Origin: Tenacibaculum jejuense
GTDB taxonomy: Bacteria > Bacteroidota > Bacteroidia > Flavobacteriales > Flavobacteriaceae
Assembly (NCBI RefSeq): GCF_900198195.1
Contig: NZ_LT899436.1
Span: 2,633,001-2,697,000 of the forward strand
Reading direction: 5' to 3'
DNA: 64,000 nt
A program made the position numbers and the translations under genes. The notes below the pieces were generated by a model. That model was not told the origin of the DNA. It searched no databases and saw only the letters and a program-made list of their open reading frames with translations. Below, piece after piece: positions 9,000 through 18,160 of the stretch (position 1 is its first letter; each line of letters begins with the position of its first letter).

Positions 9000-11441
9000 T
9001 TAATAAGCATCAATATCTAAAATAAAACGAATAGGACGAAATTCTTTAATCGCTTCAAACGTAGTTCTTATTCTTTGAATTTCTTGTTTTGTTTTCTGCA
9101 GAGATTGTTTCGGAGGAATTTTAATTACTAAATTTTTAATATACTGATTTCGAACTCTAGAAACTGCAGGAGCTGTTGGCCCTAAAACATTTTCTCTAAA
9201 TACATTTTGCAACGATTTTGCTAACCAATTTACCCCATCATTAACTCTAGCATAATCTCTGTGTTTTAATGTAATTTTTATAATGCGATAATATGGAGGA
9301 TAATGATATTGCCAACGATCTTGCAATTGTTCTTTATACATTTCCTCATAATTATTCGTTGAAACTTGCTGTAAAATTTGATGATAAGGATTATAAGTTT
9401 GTATCGCGACCATTCCTTGTTTTTGATATCTTCCAGCTCTACCAGCAACCTGAACCATTAATTGAAAAGCTCTTTCATGTGCTCTGAAATCTGGGAAATT
9501 CAACATTGTATCAGCACTTAAAACACCAACTAAAGTCACGTTTTTAAAATCTAAACCTTTAGACAACATTTGAGTTCCTACTAAAACATCTATCTCCTGA
9601 GCATCAAAAGCCTCTATAATTTTCTGATAACCAAATTTTCCTCTAGTTGTATCAGAATCCATTCTTCCTATATTATGATTTGGAAAAAGCTCTTTTAATT
9701 CAAGTTCTATTTGCTCTGTTCCAAAACCTTTCGTGTCTAATGTAGAACTTCCACAAGCTCCGCAACTAGTTGGCATGGCTCTTTGATAATGACAATAATG
9801 ACATTTTAATTGATTGTTGTATTTGTGATATGTTAAACTAACATCACAATTCGGACACTGAGGTGAATTCCCACAAGTTGTACATTCAACAATTGGTGAA
9901 TATCCTCTTCTATTTTGAAACAAAATTACTTGTTCTTTCTCCTCTAAAGCTTCATTAATTAATTGAATTAATCGATCAGAAAAATGTCCAACCATTTCTC
10001 TTCGCTTTCTTTTTTCCTTTACATCAATCAATTCTATTTTGGGCAACAAAACATTTCCGTGTCGTCTTGTTAAATTGACCAATCCATATTTTCCTTCTGA
10101 AGCATTAAATTTAGATTCAATAGAAGGTGTTGCTGAACCTAAAAGAACTTTTGCTTTATGAATTTTACCTAAAACAATAGCTGAATCTCTAGCGTTATAC
10201 CTTGGTGATGGTTCAAATTGTTTGTAAGAAACTTCATGTTCTTCATCAACAACGATTAATCCTAAATTAGAAAATGGAAGAAAAACAGTTGATCGAGCTC
10301 CTAAAATAATTTGTGCTTTTGTTTTTTGGTTGAGTGTATTATTCCATACTTCAACTCTTTCATTCACTGAGTATTTAGAATGAAAAACAGAAATTTGATT
10401 TCCGAAGTAATTCTGTAAACGCGTAATGATTTGAGTAGTAAGAGCAATTTCAGGCAACATAAATAACACTTGTTTCCCTTCAGCTAAAACTTCTTTAATC
10501 AATTTTGTATACACTTCTGTTTTTCCAGAACTTGTTACTCCGTGTAATAATGTAATATCATTTTCCTTAAAAGATTCTTTAATCTCCTGTAATGCTTTTT
10601 CTTGAAATTCATTAAGGTCTTTTAATGGATTTTCATCTCCTTTAAATTGAACTCTATCTGTTTGAATATGATAAAATTCAAAAATCTCTTTATCTACTAA
10701 AGATTTTAATATTTGACTAGAAACTCCTGATTTCTCTTGTAAAGTTTTAGCCTTAATAGGTTTTTTCTCTGTTTTTAATTGAAAAAAGGTTAAAACAGCA
10801 TCTCTTTGCTTTTTTGCACGAGATAATTCTGATAACAAACCTTGCAATCCTTCCTCGTGTTCATAAGATTTATGAAGTCTCACATATTTAATTAACTTAG
10901 GCTTGTAGGTTTCGTAAATTTCCTCTTTTACATATAGTACAGATTTATTTATCAATTGGTTTATAACGGGGAATACTTTTTTTCGATCTAAAATCGCCGT
11001 TATTTCATGAATTGTTAACTGTGATTGACGTTGTAAAGCTTCATAAATCAAGTATTCTTCATCATTTAAAACATCAATATCAGTAAATGTTTCATTTTTA
11101 TGAATTACAGTTTCACTTTCCAAAAGAAATGCAGAAGGAACAGCTGCTCTGTATACATCTCCTAAAGAACACATGTAATATTGTGAAATCCATTGCCAAT
11201 GTTTTAACTGCCTTTCATTTACAATAGGTTTTTCATCTAAAATTTGATGAATCTCTTTAGCTTCGTAAAGTTCTGGAGGATTTTGATGGATATTAAAAAC
11301 TAAAGCTGCGTACATTTTAGTTTTACCAAAAGACACAGCAACTCGCATTCCTTTTTCAAGGAAATTTGCCTCTTCTTTAGTTACCGAATACGTAAATGTT
11401 TTTTGTATTGGTATAGGTAATATGACGTCTATAAAATAAAT
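9000..11441 (-). CDS. priA: Primosomal protein N' (replication restart helicase PriA), ATT start
   Basis: Helicase that reloads the replisome at stalled forks. The ATG at 11348 gives 782 residues but cuts off the family N-terminus. Upstream of it the frame stays open to a TAA at 11454-11456 and encodes YFIDVILPIPIQKTFTYSV, the conserved first strands of the PriA 3'-end-binding domain. The only plausible start there is ATT at 11439-11441, giving 813 residues, the normal length. Also seen: Walker A GVTSSGKTEVY, DEEH box (VVDEEHEVSYKQ), eight zinc-site cysteines in the CTTCG..CPNC..CHYC..CGACG region, and helicase motifs GTQMLSKGLDF and QVAGRAGR. Co-oriented with the 8304 gene. Confidence 0.93.
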   Translation of the reverse strand: MYFIDVILPIPIQKTFTYSVTKEEANFLEKGMRVAVSFGKTKMYAALVFNIHQNPPELYEAKEIHQILDEKPIVNERQLKHWQWISQYYMCSLGDVYRAAVPSAFLLESETVIHKNETFTDIDVLNDEEYLIYEALQRQSQLTIHEITAILDRKKVFPVINQLINKSVLYVKEEIYETYKPKLIKYVRLHKSYEHEEGLQGLLSELSRAKKQRDAVLTFFQLKTEKKPIKAKTLQEKSGVSSQILKSLVDKEIFEFYHIQTDRVQFKGDENPLKDLNEFQEKALQEIKESFKENDITLLHGVTSSGKTEVYTKLIKEVLAEGKQVLFMLPEIALTTQIITRLQNYFGNQISVFHSKYSVNERVEVWNNTLNQKTKAQIILGARSTVFLPFSNLGLIVVDEEHEVSYKQFEPSPRYNARDSAIVLGKIHKAKVLLGSATPSIESKFNASEGKYGLVNLTRRHGNVLLPKIELIDVKEKRKRREMVGHFSDRLIQLINEALEEKEQVILFQNRRGYSPIVECTTCGNSPQCPNCDVSLTYHKYNNQLKCHYCHYQRAMPTSCGACGSSTLDTKGFGTEQIELELKELFPNHNIGRMDSDTTRGKFGYQKIIEAFDAQEIDVLVGTQMLSKGLDFKNVTLVGVLSADTMLNFPDFRAHERAFQLMVQVAGRAGRYQKQGMVAIQTYNPYHQILQQVSTNNYEEMYKEQLQDRWQYHYPPYYRIIKITLKHRDYARVNDGVNWLAKSLQNVFRENVLGPTAPAVSRVRNQYIKNLVIKIPPKQSLQKTKQEIQRIRTTFEAIKEFRPIRFILDIDAY

Positions 11442-11512
11442 AAGAGAAAGATTTTATTATATCAAAACTAAGCAAAATTCACTACATTGTTTACATATTT
11501 TTAAATAAGATT

Positions 11513-12367
11513 ATGACTTCAAATGAGTGGGTAAAAAAAGGTGAATTTAGAACTGTTTTTAATCACAAAATTTTCACTGTAGATACTGGAGAAAAAGACA
11601 AACCAATATTAGTTATTTTGCATGGTTATCCGACTTCATCTTACGATTATTATAAAGTTTTAAATCAACTTACTAAAAAATACAGAGTTATTGTTCACGA
11701 TCATTTGGGCTATGGTTTTTCTGATAAGCCTAAAGAGTATTCCTATTCTCTCATTGAACAAGCTGATGTTGCCTTAGCATTATGGAAACAACTTGGTATT
11801 TCTAAATTTACTTTACTCGCTCATGATTACGGTACTAGCGTAGCTACAGAAATAATTGCTCGTCTTAATAAAAAACAAATTGATATTACTATTGAAGAAT
11901 TCATTTTATGCAATGGAAGCGTACATATTGAACTTTCGCAACTACGATTGATTCAAAAGTTATTAAAGAATAAACTTACTGGTAAGCATGTTGCCAAACT
12001 ATCCAACGAGTTTATTTTTTCTAAAAACATACGAAATGTTTATTTCGACAAGAATAAAATAACCAACGAAGAACTCAAGGAAATGTGGTTACAACTTACC
12101 CATAATGATGGTAAAGCTGTAATTCATAAATTATCCAACTACATTAATGAACGTTATTTTTTCTGGAATAGATGGATCGGTGCTTTAAAAACGACGACTA
12201 TACCAACTAAAATCGTTTGGCCTAAAAATGATCCGGTAGCTGTTTACAAAATGGCTGAATTACTTCATCAAGAAATACAAAAAAGCACATTATACACTCT
12301 TAATAATTCAGGGCATTTTCCCATGCTTGAAACTCCTAATGAATGGGTTGCGTTAATAATAAAATAA
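11513..12367 (+). CDS. MEST-like alpha/beta hydrolase with Asp nucleophile
   Basis: The 284-residue product is an alpha/beta hydrolase: HGYPTSSYDYY (oxyanion region, about 36-46), HDHLGYGFSDKP, nucleophile elbow LLAHDYGTSVATE, acid region WPKNDPVA and final His in NNSGHFPMLETP. The elbow carries Asp (H-D-Y-G) rather than Ser, as in epoxide hydrolases and haloalkane dehalogenases. The order LHGYPTSSYDYYK, LGYGFSDKP, HDYG, NGSVH, NDGKAVI, INER, WIGAL closely follows the vertebrate MEST/PEG1 protein as I remember it. Substrate unknown. Stands alone between priA and the small peptide gene. Confidence 0.8.
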   Translation: MTSNEWVKKGEFRTVFNHKIFTVDTGEKDKPILVILHGYPTSSYDYYKVLNQLTKKYRVIVHDHLGYGFSDKPKEYSYSLIEQADVALALWKQLGISKFTLLAHDYGTSVATEIIARLNKKQIDITIEEFILCNGSVHIELSQLRLIQKLLKNKLTGKHVAKLSNEFIFSKNIRNVYFDKNKITNEELKEMWLQLTHNDGKAVIHKLSNYINERYFFWNRWIGALKTTTIPTKIVWPKNDPVAVYKMAELLHQEIQKSTLYTLNNSGHFPMLETPNEWVALIIK

Positions 12368-12458
12368 AAAGAAAATAATTTAAAGTAGAATTTATTCTTA
12401 GCACCTTAAGTTTTGTATATTAGTTTTTCATAAAATTATTTAACTAAAACCTTCTATT

Positions 12459-12641
12459 ATGTTAAAAAACTTAGGAAAAAAACTAACGAAAGAACAGCAA
12501 AAAAGTATCAACGGTGGTTACACAAACATTTTTTGTAACACGCATAGAGATTGTTGGGAAAGTATTCATTATGCTTTTCCTGGAGACTTTTCTTGTGTAA
12601 AAAGATATGGTTCTTTTTACGGAACTTGTGTTCCTAACTAA
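12459..12641 (+). CDS. Double-glycine leader Cys-rich peptide (bacteriocin-like)
   Basis: 60-residue secreted-peptide precursor. The N-terminal leader MLKNLGKKLTKEQQKSINGG has the ComC/bacteriocin type pattern (hydrophobic and charged helix, then GG), with predicted cleavage after Gly19-Gly20. The core of about 40 residues has four cysteines and many aromatic residues (YTNIFCNTHRDC, FSCVKRYG, TCVPN), which suggests two disulfide bonds or modification. No C39 peptidase transporter lies in the window, so export would rely on genes elsewhere. A GC-rich terminator follows. Role (bacteriocin or signal) is inference. Confidence 0.75.
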   Translation: MLKNLGKKLTKEQQKSINGGYTNIFCNTHRDCWESIHYAFPGDFSCVKRYGSFYGTCVPN

Positions 12642-12662
12642 ACAACATAAAAGAGTATGATT

Positions 12663-12688
12663 AGCTCCGCCTATTGGCGGAGTTTTTT
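12663..12688 (+). terminator. Terminator after the small peptide gene
   Basis: CTCCGCC (12665-12671), loop TATT, GGCGGAG (12676-12682), then six T. A classic intrinsic terminator, 23 bases after the stop codon; it touches the recG stop on the other strand but has no T tail in that direction. Confidence 0.88.
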
Positions 12689-12689
12689 A

Positions 12690-14795
12690 TTAACTTATAT
12701 TACTCCAAATTCCACTGGTACGTTGTAAAGATGTAAGTCGTTTTAACATCAAAGCGTTTTCTTCTTTTTTAAGCCCAGGATCGTCATTTAATATTTTTAT
12801 TGCACATTGTCGAGCATTATATAAAATCGGACTGTCTTTAACCACATCAGCAATTTTAAGATTCAAAACACCACTTTGCTGTGTTCCCATAATATTTCCT
12901 GGTCCTCTTAATTTTAAGTCTACTTCAGCAATTTTAAATCCATCAGAAGTTTCTACCATGGTTTTAATTCTAGTTTTGGCATCAGAAGACAATTTTACTC
13001 CGGTTAATAGAATACAATAACTCTGTTCTGCTCCTCTACCTACTCTACCACGTAACTGATGTAATTGACTTAAACCAAAACGCTCAGAACTTTCTATCAC
13101 CATTACAGATGCATTTGGAACATTTACACCAACTTCAATAACAGTAGTTGCCACCATAATTTGAGTTTCTTTTCTTAAGAAACGTTCCATTTCATAATCT
13201 TTATCTGCAGGTTTCATCTGCCCATGTACAATACTAATTTGATATTTTGGTGATGGAAATTCTCGGACAATACTTTCATAACCATCCATTAAATCTTTAT
13301 AATCCATAGCCTGAGACTCTTGAATTAATGGATAAACAACATACACTTGTCTTCCTTTTTCTATTTCATCTTTTAAAAATCGAAATACCCCTAAACGATG
13401 ACTATCGTATCGGTGTACTGTTTTTACAGCTTTTCTTCCTGGAGGTAATTCATCTATTACAGAAACATCTAAATCTCCATAAACAGACATAGCCAAGGTT
13501 CTAGGAATTGGAGTTGCTGTCATCACTAAAACATGTGGAGGAACTCCTTCAATCTCACTTTTTTTCCAAAGTTTACTTCTTTGTGCAACACCAAATCGAT
13601 GTTGTTCATCTATAATTGCTAACCCTAATTTTTTAAATTGAACTTTATCTTCTAAAATAGCATGTGTTCCTATTAAGATATGAAGTGATCCATTTTCTAA
13701 ACCTTCATGAATCTCTCTTCGTTTTTTTGTTTTGGTAGAACCCGTCAATAATTCAACATTGATCGTAGTATTAGCAAGTAACTCTTTTATTCCGTTATAA
13801 TGCTGATTTGCCAAAATTTCTGTCGGAGCCATTATTGTAGCTTGATAACCATTATCAATTGCTAATAACATCACTAAAAGTCCAACTATAGTTTTACCCG
13901 ATCCAACATCTCCTTGTAAGAGACGATTCATTTGTGCACCAGTTCCCGTATCTTTTCTAATCTCTTTTAATACTCTTTTTTGAGCATTTGTTAAATCAAA
14001 AGGTAAATGATTATTGTAAAAGGTATTAAACTGCTCTCCTACATTTTCAAAAACATAACCTTTAATTCTTGATTTATTGATTAGTTTTTTTACTAACAAC
14101 TGTAATTGAATATAAAACAGTTCTTCAAATTTTAATCGATATTGTGCTTTGGCTAATAATTCTTGACTTTTAGGAAAATGTATATTAAGAATCGATTCTT
14201 TTTTATGTAATAACTGATTTTCAGTTCTAAAATCAGTTGTAAATGTTTCTTCTATACTATCAAAAGATTGCTGTAATAAATTTTGAATCATGGTTCTCAT
14301 GACTTTATTACTAACACTTTTATTTGATAATTTCTCGGTAGAAGGATAAACAGGTTGCATTGCCATTTGTATCTTACTTTTATATTCAGATACTAATTCC
14401 ATTTCAGGATGAGGCATATTTGCAGTTCCCTTAAACCAATTTAATTTTCCATAAATTACATAAGGTGTATTTACCTTTAAACTATCTTTAATCCATTTTA
14501 CTCCCTTAAACCAAACTAATTCCATTGTACCAGTTGCATCAGCAAATGTTGCAACTAATCTACTACCTCGTTTTTGTTGTACGGTTTTAATTCCTGTAAT
14601 TTTACCAACGATTTGAACCTCGGAACTATTTTGTTGTAACTGATTAATGGTGTAAAACTGAGTTTTATCAATATAACGATTTGGGAATAAGTGTAAAAAA
14701 TCATTACAAGTCCTTATTCCTAACTCAGAATATAACAATTCGGCTCTAGCTACGCTTACTCCTTTTATATATGTAATTGGCTGATTTAAATTCAT
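12690..14795 (-). CDS. recG: ATP-dependent DNA helicase RecG
   Basis: Branch-migrating helicase for stalled forks and recombination. The 701-residue product has the OB-fold wedge domain (about 50-150), Walker A QGDVGSGKTIVGLL, DEQHRFG box, TATPIPRTLAM, and the C-terminal helicase motifs TTVIEVGVNVPNA and QLRGRVGRG, followed by the RecG tail GPGNIMGTQQSG. Full length for the family. It follows the SH3-domain gene by 6 bases on the same strand. Confidence 0.97.
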   Translation of the reverse strand: MNLNQPITYIKGVSVARAELLYSELGIRTCNDFLHLFPNRYIDKTQFYTINQLQQNSSEVQIVGKITGIKTVQQKRGSRLVATFADATGTMELVWFKGVKWIKDSLKVNTPYVIYGKLNWFKGTANMPHPEMELVSEYKSKIQMAMQPVYPSTEKLSNKSVSNKVMRTMIQNLLQQSFDSIEETFTTDFRTENQLLHKKESILNIHFPKSQELLAKAQYRLKFEELFYIQLQLLVKKLINKSRIKGYVFENVGEQFNTFYNNHLPFDLTNAQKRVLKEIRKDTGTGAQMNRLLQGDVGSGKTIVGLLVMLLAIDNGYQATIMAPTEILANQHYNGIKELLANTTINVELLTGSTKTKKRREIHEGLENGSLHILIGTHAILEDKVQFKKLGLAIIDEQHRFGVAQRSKLWKKSEIEGVPPHVLVMTATPIPRTLAMSVYGDLDVSVIDELPPGRKAVKTVHRYDSHRLGVFRFLKDEIEKGRQVYVVYPLIQESQAMDYKDLMDGYESIVREFPSPKYQISIVHGQMKPADKDYEMERFLRKETQIMVATTVIEVGVNVPNASVMVIESSERFGLSQLHQLRGRVGRGAEQSYCILLTGVKLSSDAKTRIKTMVETSDGFKIAEVDLKLRGPGNIMGTQQSGVLNLKIADVVKDSPILYNARQCAIKILNDDPGLKKEENALMLKRLTSLQRTSGIWSNIS

Positions 14796-14801
14796 TACAA
14801 C

Positions 14802-15605
14802 CTAATTTGTCTCCATTACGTTTATATTCGATTTTAATTCCTCTCCCTTCCAAACAAAATTAATAATGACATCATCATAAGATTTACCAGTTTCATCTCG
14901 ATAACATTGGTATTTAATCTTCCCTATTTCACCATCTTTTTCATTTGGAAACGTTACAACTTCATGAAACAGATAACTTCCTCCATCCTCATGATGTCTT
15001 AGTTCTATTGCTTTTTTCAAACCCTCTGTCGTATTAAAAAAATAATACTCAGTTCTTGAAATATTATGGCTAACATCAAACTTAATCATGTTATTAACAC
15101 TGGGCACACCTCTATCATTGAAAGCTTCAATCGTAAAACTATCCCATTTACTGAAAGCTAACTTGCTTTCAAAATAATTAAATCCTTCATTCTTTGCTCT
15201 AATGAGAATATAAAGTTCGTCACCTTCTTTTTTTAGCGATGTTAAATAGGTCGTGTTTCCTGTTTTGCTTGTGGTTTGAGAAAGTAAACCGTTTAAAACA
15301 TAACCTACAACTCCTTGATATTCGATTTTACTCCAAAACCATTTGATCCCATTATATTTTATTTGAGTATTTTTATAGGCTCCACCACTTAAAACAGTTA
15401 CTTTATCTGATATTCTTAACATGGCCAGCACTTCAGAATTAACATTAGGCATGGAACGTAACTTCACTTTATCTCCAAATACATATGCAACCGCATTATC
15501 TTTATCTGAAAATTCATCTTTTGAATGAAACATTACCTCTTTTGATTGTCCATGTATCGGTATAAAAACATATAAGAACATAAAAAAAAGTAGAGTAAAT
15601 TTCAT
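14802..15605 (-). CDS. Secreted SH3-domain protein
   Basis: The 267-residue product has a signal peptide (about 1-19) and a bacterial SH3 domain at about residues 40-110 (VYG-type start AYVFGDKVKLRSMPNVNSEVL, ending GVVGYVLNGLLS), a fold often used to bind peptidoglycan or peptides. The C-terminal 150 residues are beta-rich and not recognised. Upstream of and probably co-transcribed with recG, though no functional link is evident. Predicted periplasmic. Confidence 0.7.
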   Translation of the reverse strand: MKFTLLFFMFLYVFIPIHGQSKEVMFHSKDEFSDKDNAVAYVFGDKVKLRSMPNVNSEVLAMLRISDKVTVLSGGAYKNTQIKYNGIKWFWSKIEYQGVVGYVLNGLLSQTTSKTGNTTYLTSLKKEGDELYILIRAKNEGFNYFESKLAFSKWDSFTIEAFNDRGVPSVNNMIKFDVSHNISRTEYYFFNTTEGLKKAIELRHHEDGGSYLFHEVVTFPNEKDGEIGKIKYQCYRDETGKSYDDVIINFVWKGEELKSNINVMETN

Positions 15606-15654
15606 AATACAAATAAGTTATAGAACGAAAATACAAAAACCCAATAAATCGTAG

Positions 15655-15662
15655 TATCTTTG
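15655..15662 (+). promoter_or_regulatory. -7 box before the RsmB-like gene
   Basis: TATCTTTG matches TAnnTTTG. Transcription would begin near 15669, downstream of the TTG at 15660, which rules that TTG out and supports the ATG at 15681 as the start of the methyltransferase. Confidence 0.65.
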
Positions 15663-15680
15663 CAGCCCAAAATAAAACGA

Positions 15681-16892
15681 ATGAGACTACATAGAAATTT
15701 AGTTTTTGCTGTAATAGACAGTCTAAGAGACATTTTCAACGAAGGTGTTTATGCTGATAAAGGTGTTGAAACAGCTTTGCGTAGAGACAAGCGCTGGGGC
15801 GCTAGAGACCGTAAATTTGTTGCTGAAACTATTTATGAAATTGTTCGTTGGAAACGCCTATATGCTGAAATAGCAAATGTAAAAGAACCTTTCTCGCGTC
15901 AAGATTTATGGCGTTTATTTTCAGTTTGGTGCGTTTTACGTGGTATTCAATTACCAGATTGGAACCAAATTGAACCTACTCCAAATAGAAGAATCAAAGG
16001 AAAATTTGATGAGTTATCAAAAATCAGAAAGTTTAGAGAATCTATTCCTGATTGGATCGATGATGTTTGCTTAAGTGAACTAGGTGAAGAAGTATGGACT
16101 AAAGAAATTGCTTCTTTAAATAAGCAAGCTGAAGTTATTTTAAGAACTAATACTTTAAATACTACCAAAGAAAACTTAAGAAGTAAATTACAATCTGAAG
16201 GGATTGACACTGAATTTATAAAAGGATATCCTGATGCATTAAAGTTAGTAGAACGAGCTAATGTATTTAAAACAGAAAGTTTCAAAAAAGGATTTTTTGA
16301 AGTTCAAGATGCTTCTTCTCAATTAGTTGCTTCTTATTTAGAAGTTGAACCAGGCATGAAAGTAGTAGATACTTGTGCTGGTGCTGGAGGTAAAACATTA
16401 CACCTTGCTTCTTTAATGAAAAATAAAGGGCAAATTATTGCCATGGATATTTACGAAAGTAAATTGAAAAAACTAAAAGTTAGAGCTCGTAGAAATGGTG
16501 TTCATAATATCGACACTAGAGTAATTGACTCTACTAAAGCTATTAAAAAACTTTATAATAAAGCAGATCGTGTTTTAATTGACGCTCCTTGTTCAGGATT
16601 AGGTGTAATCCGTAGAAATCCAGATAGTAAATGGAAATTACAGCCTGAGTTTTTAGATAACATTAAAAATGTTCAGCAAGAAGTATTAAAGAGTTATTCT
16701 AAAATGGTTAAATCAGGCGGAAAATTAGTATACGCTACTTGTTCTGTTTTACCATCAGAAAATCAACAACAAGTCGAATTTTTCTTAGCATCAGACGCAG
16801 GAAAAGATTTTACTTTCGTACATGATAAGAAAGTATTGTCTCACATTTCTGGATTTGATGGTTTTTACATGGCGCTATTAGAAAAAAAGTAA
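15681..16892 (+). CDS. RsmB/NOP-family RNA (cytosine-C5) methyltransferase
   Basis: SAM-dependent enzyme that methylates C5 of cytosine in rRNA or tRNA. The 403-residue product has an N-terminal RNA-binding region (about 1-150), then the NOP2/Sun core: CAGAGGKTLHLA (SAM motif I), MDIYESKLKKLK, DAPCSGLGVIRRNPD (motif IV Cys) and YATCSVLPSENQQQV (motif VI catalytic Cys). The start chosen is the ATG at 15681, since the promoter box overlaps an upstream TTG. Which base it modifies cannot be told. The endonuclease gene begins 2 bases after its stop, so they are likely co-transcribed. Confidence 0.92.
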   Translation: MRLHRNLVFAVIDSLRDIFNEGVYADKGVETALRRDKRWGARDRKFVAETIYEIVRWKRLYAEIANVKEPFSRQDLWRLFSVWCVLRGIQLPDWNQIEPTPNRRIKGKFDELSKIRKFRESIPDWIDDVCLSELGEEVWTKEIASLNKQAEVILRTNTLNTTKENLRSKLQSEGIDTEFIKGYPDALKLVERANVFKTESFKKGFFEVQDASSQLVASYLEVEPGMKVVDTCAGAGGKTLHLASLMKNKGQIIAMDIYESKLKKLKVRARRNGVHNIDTRVIDSTKAIKKLYNKADRVLIDAPCSGLGVIRRNPDSKWKLQPEFLDNIKNVQQEVLKSYSKMVKSGGKLVYATCSVLPSENQQQVEFFLASDAGKDFTFVHDKKVLSHISGFDGFYMALLEKK

Positions 16893-16894
16893 TT

Positions 16895-17950
16895 ATGACA
16901 AAAAAACTATTCTTTTTAATCTTATTTATTTACTCTTTTGTTGGATTCTCTCAACAAAGTTATTATAATGATGTGGACTTAACCAAATCTGGTTTAGCTT
17001 TAAAAGATGAATTAGCTTCTAAAATCACATCTACTCACACTAACTTTTTAGTATATACTCCTGGCGTTTGGGAAGCATCTAGAAAAACAGATGTCAACCC
17101 AGAAAATGCTAATGAAGTTATTTTAATTTATGGATATAGCACGTCTGGCATAACTGCTAGAACTAGAGGGATTAATAAAAACGGAGGAAGTACTGGTGAT
17201 TGGAACAGAGAACATGTATATCCTAGAAGTTTAGCTAATCCTTCTTTATCTACACGTTCACCTGGAGCAGGAACTGATGCACACAGTTTACGTCCATCTG
17301 ATGTAGATCATAATAGAGATCGAGGAAATTTAGCTTTTGTAGAAAGTACAGGAAACTCTCGAAGAGTAAATGGTGGTTGGTATCCTGGTGATGAATGGAA
17401 AGGTGATGTGGCTAGAATGATGATGTATATGTATTTACGTTATGGAGATAGATGTTTACCTACAGTAGTTGGAATTGGTAGTTCTGCAAGTACACCTGAT
17501 GACATGATCGATTTATTCTTAAAATGGAATGCAGAAGATCCAGTTTCTGAAATTGAAGATAATAGAAACGAATATCACGGTGATACTTCTAATAGATACG
17601 CACAAGGAAATAGAAATCCTTTCATAGATAATCCGAATTTAGCAACTCAAATATGGGGCGGACCTGTTGCTAATGATAGATGGGCCACTGCAAGTGTTGA
17701 TGAAGAACTCACATTAAAAGCTCGTATTTTCCCTAACCCTTCTTTAAATGGAAATGTAACCATCTTATCTAACGAACAAGGGATTAATGAAATTAAAGTG
17801 TATTCTATTTTAGGAAAAGAAGTATACACAAAAAAGAATCCTAACTTTGAAAATAAGGCTTTTGCTATTAAAGACTTAAATAGCGGAATATATCTTCTTA
17901 AAATCAAGAATAAAAATACGTTGATTACGAAAAAAATTATTGTAAACTAA
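16895..17950 (+). CDS. Secreted endonuclease I with T9SS sorting domain
   Basis: Extracellular DNase of the EndA/NucM family. The 351-residue product has a signal peptide (about 1-19), nuclease core with WNREHVYPRS (about 106-115), DAHSLRPSDVDHNRDRGNLAF and WKGDVARMMMYMYLRYGD, and a C-terminal type IX secretion sorting domain (about 280-351, with IFPNPSLNG, YSILGKEVY, LNSGIYLLKI, TKKIIVN). It would be exported by the Por system and used to take up phosphate or nucleotides from DNA, or to clear DNA. Family and T9SS knowledge are established; the role is inferred. Confidence 0.93.
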   Translation: MTKKLFFLILFIYSFVGFSQQSYYNDVDLTKSGLALKDELASKITSTHTNFLVYTPGVWEASRKTDVNPENANEVILIYGYSTSGITARTRGINKNGGSTGDWNREHVYPRSLANPSLSTRSPGAGTDAHSLRPSDVDHNRDRGNLAFVESTGNSRRVNGGWYPGDEWKGDVARMMMYMYLRYGDRCLPTVVGIGSSASTPDDMIDLFLKWNAEDPVSEIEDNRNEYHGDTSNRYAQGNRNPFIDNPNLATQIWGGPVANDRWATASVDEELTLKARIFPNPSLNGNVTILSNEQGINEIKVYSILGKEVYTKKNPNFENKAFAIKDLNSGIYLLKIKNKNTLITKKIIVN

Positions 17951-17956
17951 ATTATT

Positions 17957-17985
17957 AAAGGCACCCAAAAAGAGTGTCTTTTTTT
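17957..17985 (+). terminator. Terminator after endonuclease I gene
   Basis: AAAGGCAC (17957-17964) can pair with GTGTCTTT (17974-17981, one G-U pair), followed by a T run. It is 6 bases past the stop codon. Confidence 0.6.
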
Positions 17986-18010
17986 ATATAGATTTAAATT
18001 ATAAATGTAA

Positions 18011-18040
18011 AAAAGCCCAAGGTGAATTCCTTGGGCTTTT
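18011..18040. terminator. Bidirectional hairpin terminator
   Basis: Perfect 12-bp inverted repeat AAAAGCCCAAGG (18011-18022) / CCTTGGGCTTTT (18029-18040) with T/A runs on both sides. It stands between two convergent units and probably ends the minus-strand prohibitin operon after a 3' untranslated stretch of about 120 bases. Confidence 0.82.
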
Positions 18041-18160
18041 CAATCAACTATCAAAAACTAACTAATCACTAACTTACAGGAAGTAATTACATATAAGACG
18101 ACCAATTACCAATCTAGTTACGCTTTTGAAATTGAATTAACTTTTTTTTAAGAAGTTCTC

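Noticed and set aside
15660..15680. TTG start of the RsmB-like methyltransferase
   Set aside because: The TTG is part of a TATCTTTG promoter box, so it would lie outside the transcript.
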